From positions 62,001 through 126,000 of the forward strand of contig CAINJJ010000009.1 in assembly GCA_903849645.1 (NCBI GenBank): a stretch of 64,000 nucleotides of DNA, given 5' to 3'. A model generated the notes under the pieces. It made no database searches, was not told the origin of the DNA, and worked only from the letters and a program-made list of their open reading frames with translations. The stretch comes from an uncultured Acidobacteriaceae bacterium (lineage in GTDB: Bacteria; Acidobacteriota; Terriglobia; Terriglobales; Acidobacteriaceae). Positions 62,138-64,000 of the stretch are shown piece by piece. A program made the translations under genes and the position numbers. The stretch's first letter is position 1, and each line of letters opens with the position of its first letter.

Positions 62138-63265
62138 ATGGCTGAGGCGCGTGTCAGTCCGCGGGAGCGGCTGGTGCTGACGGCGATCATCGAACTCTAC
62201 ATCGCGACGGGTGAACCTGTGGCTTCGCAGGCAGTCGCGCGGGTCTTTGCGGATCGCGAGGGCCTCAGCTCCGCTACCATCCGCAACGTCATGGCCACGC
62301 TGGCCGACATCGGCCTGCTGGAGCAGCCCCACACCAGCGCCGGGCGCGTGCCCACCGCGTCCGCCTTCCGCTACTACGTCGAGCAGATTACCGGCGCGGG
62401 CCGCACGGCCGGGCAGGGGACAACCTCCTTCCCCCCGGGCGCAGCCGGTTTGGCCGCCCAGCCCCTGAGCGAAGCCCGGCGCGGACAGATCGAGGAGAGC
62501 TTCTCCGGCATTACCAGCACCAACGACTACCTCGAGCGCACCTCCCACGTCCTCGCCCTGATCTCCAGCGGACTTGGCGTGGCCCTGGCCAGCGCCACCG
62601 GTAGCCACGTGCTGGAGCACATTCACTTTTCGCGGCTCTCCACCGGCCGTGTGCTGGCCGTTCTTGTCACACAGGCGGGAGCCGTCCTCGACCGCGTGCT
62701 GGCTTTGGACCGCGATCTGACCCATCTGGAGCTGGAGACCGCCGCCCGCTACCTCAATGAAAACTTCCGCGGCTGGCCGGTTGACCGGATTCGCGCAGAG
62801 GTGGCGCGTCGCGTCGACCAGGAGCGCGAGGCCTATGCCCAGATGCTCGCCTCGGTCGAGGAACTCTGCCGCAAGGGCGCCCTGGCTGTTGGGGAATCCG
62901 GCCCTGCAATCTTCGTCGAGGGCATGGCCAACCTCATTGGCGCTGAAGTGGACCGCGAGCGCCTCCGCCAGATGCTGCTGGCTCTTGAAGCCAAGCAGCG
63001 CCTCGTCGAGCTGCTCACAGCCTATGTCGATGGCCGCCAGCAGGAGGTGCGCGTGGTGGTCGGTCCTGACCTTGCCGGCCAGGCCGAGGCATCGCTCGCC
63101 ATGCAGGATCTGGTGCTCATCGGCGCGCCCACCCGGTTGGGCAGCGCAAGCCTGGGCACTGTAGCCGTCATCGCGCCCACCCGCATCCAGTATCAGGAGA
63201 TGATCCAGGCAGTACGCTACATCGCCGGGCTCTCCGAACGGCTGCTGGATCTTCCCGCAGATTGA
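62138..63265 (+). CDS. hrcA: HrcA heat-inducible transcription repressor
   Basis: 375 aa, ATG 62138. N-terminal winged HTH (about 5-75) with the SSATIRNVMATLADIGLLEQPHTSAGRVPT block that is almost diagnostic for HrcA, then the dimerisation and inserted domains ending in LGTVAVIAPTRIQY. HrcA binds CIRCE and represses groESL and dnaK-type genes until heat or GroEL shortage releases it. It precedes grpE by 62 bp. A CIRCE copy is missing from its own promoter region, so autoregulation is not supported from this window. Confidence 0.96.
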   Translation: MAEARVSPRERLVLTAIIELYIATGEPVASQAVARVFADREGLSSATIRNVMATLADIGLLEQPHTSAGRVPTASAFRYYVEQITGAGRTAGQGTTSFPPGAAGLAAQPLSEARRGQIEESFSGITSTNDYLERTSHVLALISSGLGVALASATGSHVLEHIHFSRLSTGRVLAVLVTQAGAVLDRVLALDRDLTHLELETAARYLNENFRGWPVDRIRAEVARRVDQEREAYAQMLASVEELCRKGALAVGESGPAIFVEGMANLIGAEVDRERLRQMLLALEAKQRLVELLTAYVDGRQQEVRVVVGPDLAGQAEASLAMQDLVLIGAPTRLGSASLGTVAVIAPTRIQYQEMIQAVRYIAGLSERLLDLPAD

Positions 63266-63327
63266 CCCCCTCCCCAGGGCACGGCCGCAAAAGCCCGAAT
63301 CAGGCCGGGAATTTATCATGGAATCAG

Positions 63328-63948
63328 ATGCGAGAGCTTTTTCGGAGAAAACCCAAAGTCATGCCAGAGCAGGATGCAGAGTTGATGGAATTGGAATCCC
63401 CCAGGGAAGCGGCAGCCGGCGATCCGGAGCCAGCCTCCCCAGACGCCTCGGCGCCCGTTATCGAGATGCCCGCGCCCACGGTGAGCAAGGAGGACTTTGA
63501 CAAGCTGCGCGCCGAGCGCGACCAGCTCATCGACCGCCTTGCCCGCCTCCAGGCCGAGTTTGAAAACGCCCGCAAGCGCGCCGAGCGGGAGCGCCTCGAG
63601 TTTCGCGACTATGCCACGGGCTCTGTCGTCGAGCAGTTCCTCCCCGTGCTCGACAACTTCGAGCTCGCGCTCAAGTCCAACGGCACCGCCGAGCAGTTGC
63701 GTTCCGGCGTCGAGTTGATCGTCAAGCAGATGGAAGACATCCTGCGCCAGATGCAGGTGGTTGCCATTCCCGCGGTGGGAGAGCCCTTTGATCCCCGTTC
63801 GCATGAAGCCCTTGGCTCAGTGGAGCGGGCAGACCTGCCCGACCAGCATGTCGCCGAGGAGATTCGCCGCGGCTACCGCCTGCGCGAGCGGCTTCTCCGC
63901 CCGGCGCTGGTGCGCATCGTCTCCAACCCCAAACAGGTCAGTGAATAG
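63328..63948 (+). CDS. grpE: GrpE nucleotide-exchange factor
   Basis: 206 aa from ATG 63328. The start is uncertain: ATG 63361 and TTG 63262 are in frame and none has a strong ribosome site. An acidic disordered N terminus is followed by the long dimerising helix (about 60-110, DKLRAERDQLIDRLARLQAEFENARKRAERE) and the beta-wing (PFDPRSHEALG...VAEEIRRGYRLRERLLRPALVRI), which carries the GrpE signature. It releases ADP from DnaK. It follows hrcA in the usual hrcA-grpE-dnaK/dnaJ order; the partner should lie just beyond the window. Confidence 0.93.
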   Translation: MRELFRRKPKVMPEQDAELMELESPREAAAGDPEPASPDASAPVIEMPAPTVSKEDFDKLRAERDQLIDRLARLQAEFENARKRAERERLEFRDYATGSVVEQFLPVLDNFELALKSNGTAEQLRSGVELIVKQMEDILRQMQVVAIPAVGEPFDPRSHEALGSVERADLPDQHVAEEIRRGYRLRERLLRPALVRIVSNPKQVSE

Positions 63949-64000
63949 GATTCGCTCGCGCAAGCAGGCAGCGGCGCCCTCGGATAGGGGTCCAGGCGCC

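Overview
The window is a high-GC chromosomal segment whose gene content points to the phylum Acidobacteriota, probably class Terriglobia. This is inferred from gene families seen here and not from any marker gene: an Oar-like TonB-dependent receptor with an N-terminal carboxypeptidase-regulatory domain, two secreted S53 (kumamolisin-type) peptidases with Ig-like tails, LolA-like and STN-domain periplasmic proteins, an LPS gene (kdsB), a GH3 beta-glucosidase, and many secreted proteins of unknown function. It is mostly ordinary chromosome with dense, short operons and one small accessory islet.

Layout. 1-5.1 kb: a 5'-truncated large protein of unknown function, then a protein with Asp-box (BNR) beta-propeller repeats and HYDIN-like domains that has no signal peptide. 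5.1-11.6 kb (minus): the TonB-dependent receptor, an STN-domain periplasmic protein, a CusB-like RND adaptor without its pump, and a LolA-like protein. Across a 660-bp regulatory gap lies a divergent Crp/Fnr regulator; that gap holds two TTTG-N8-CAAA palindromes and a sigma-70 promoter. 13.2-16.4 kb: a TPR/STN secretin facing away from a MerR-HTH/TPR fusion, with DnaA-box-like repeats between them. 16.7-28.5 kb: S53 peptidase, acyl-CoA dehydrogenase, homocysteine methyltransferase, HGSNAT-like membrane protein (with a 16-bp tandem repeat), OPT transporter, Tat-exported GH29-like protein, an SDR and threonine aldolase. 28.6-35.5 kb: pyruvate kinase, YihY/BrkB, GH3 beta-glucosidase, AIM24 protein and a secreted protein. 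35.5-44 kb: a PAS x4-GGDEF-EAL protein, a secreted HExxH metallopeptidase, and the operon ygfZ-DUF1844-MBL hydrolase-ribF. 44-51 kb: PBP1A, a CtpA-type S41 peptidase and a second S53 peptidase.

51.1-53.4 kb is the accessory piece. An intact tRNA-Met (CAT) lies at its right edge and a 39-bp near-copy (36/39) of that tRNA's 3' part lies at its left edge, in direct orientation. Between them is a single lower-GC gene for a GxSxG hydrolase resembling the catalytic domain of type VI lipase effectors. It looks like a cargo-only remnant of a tRNA-targeted element. 

53.6-64 kb: kdsB, ada, then a tightly packed set made of an Lgt-like membrane protein with altered active-site positions, two paralogous two-TM proteins and a cysteine-rich radical SAM protein resembling the tetraether-lipid synthase (Tes/MJ0619) family. 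This last group is the best candidate for an undescribed system, because Acidobacteriota are known for membrane-spanning iso-diabolic and branched ether lipids. The window ends with DAHP synthase, a DUF1684 protein, a secreted protein of unknown function and the heat-shock pair hrcA-grpE.
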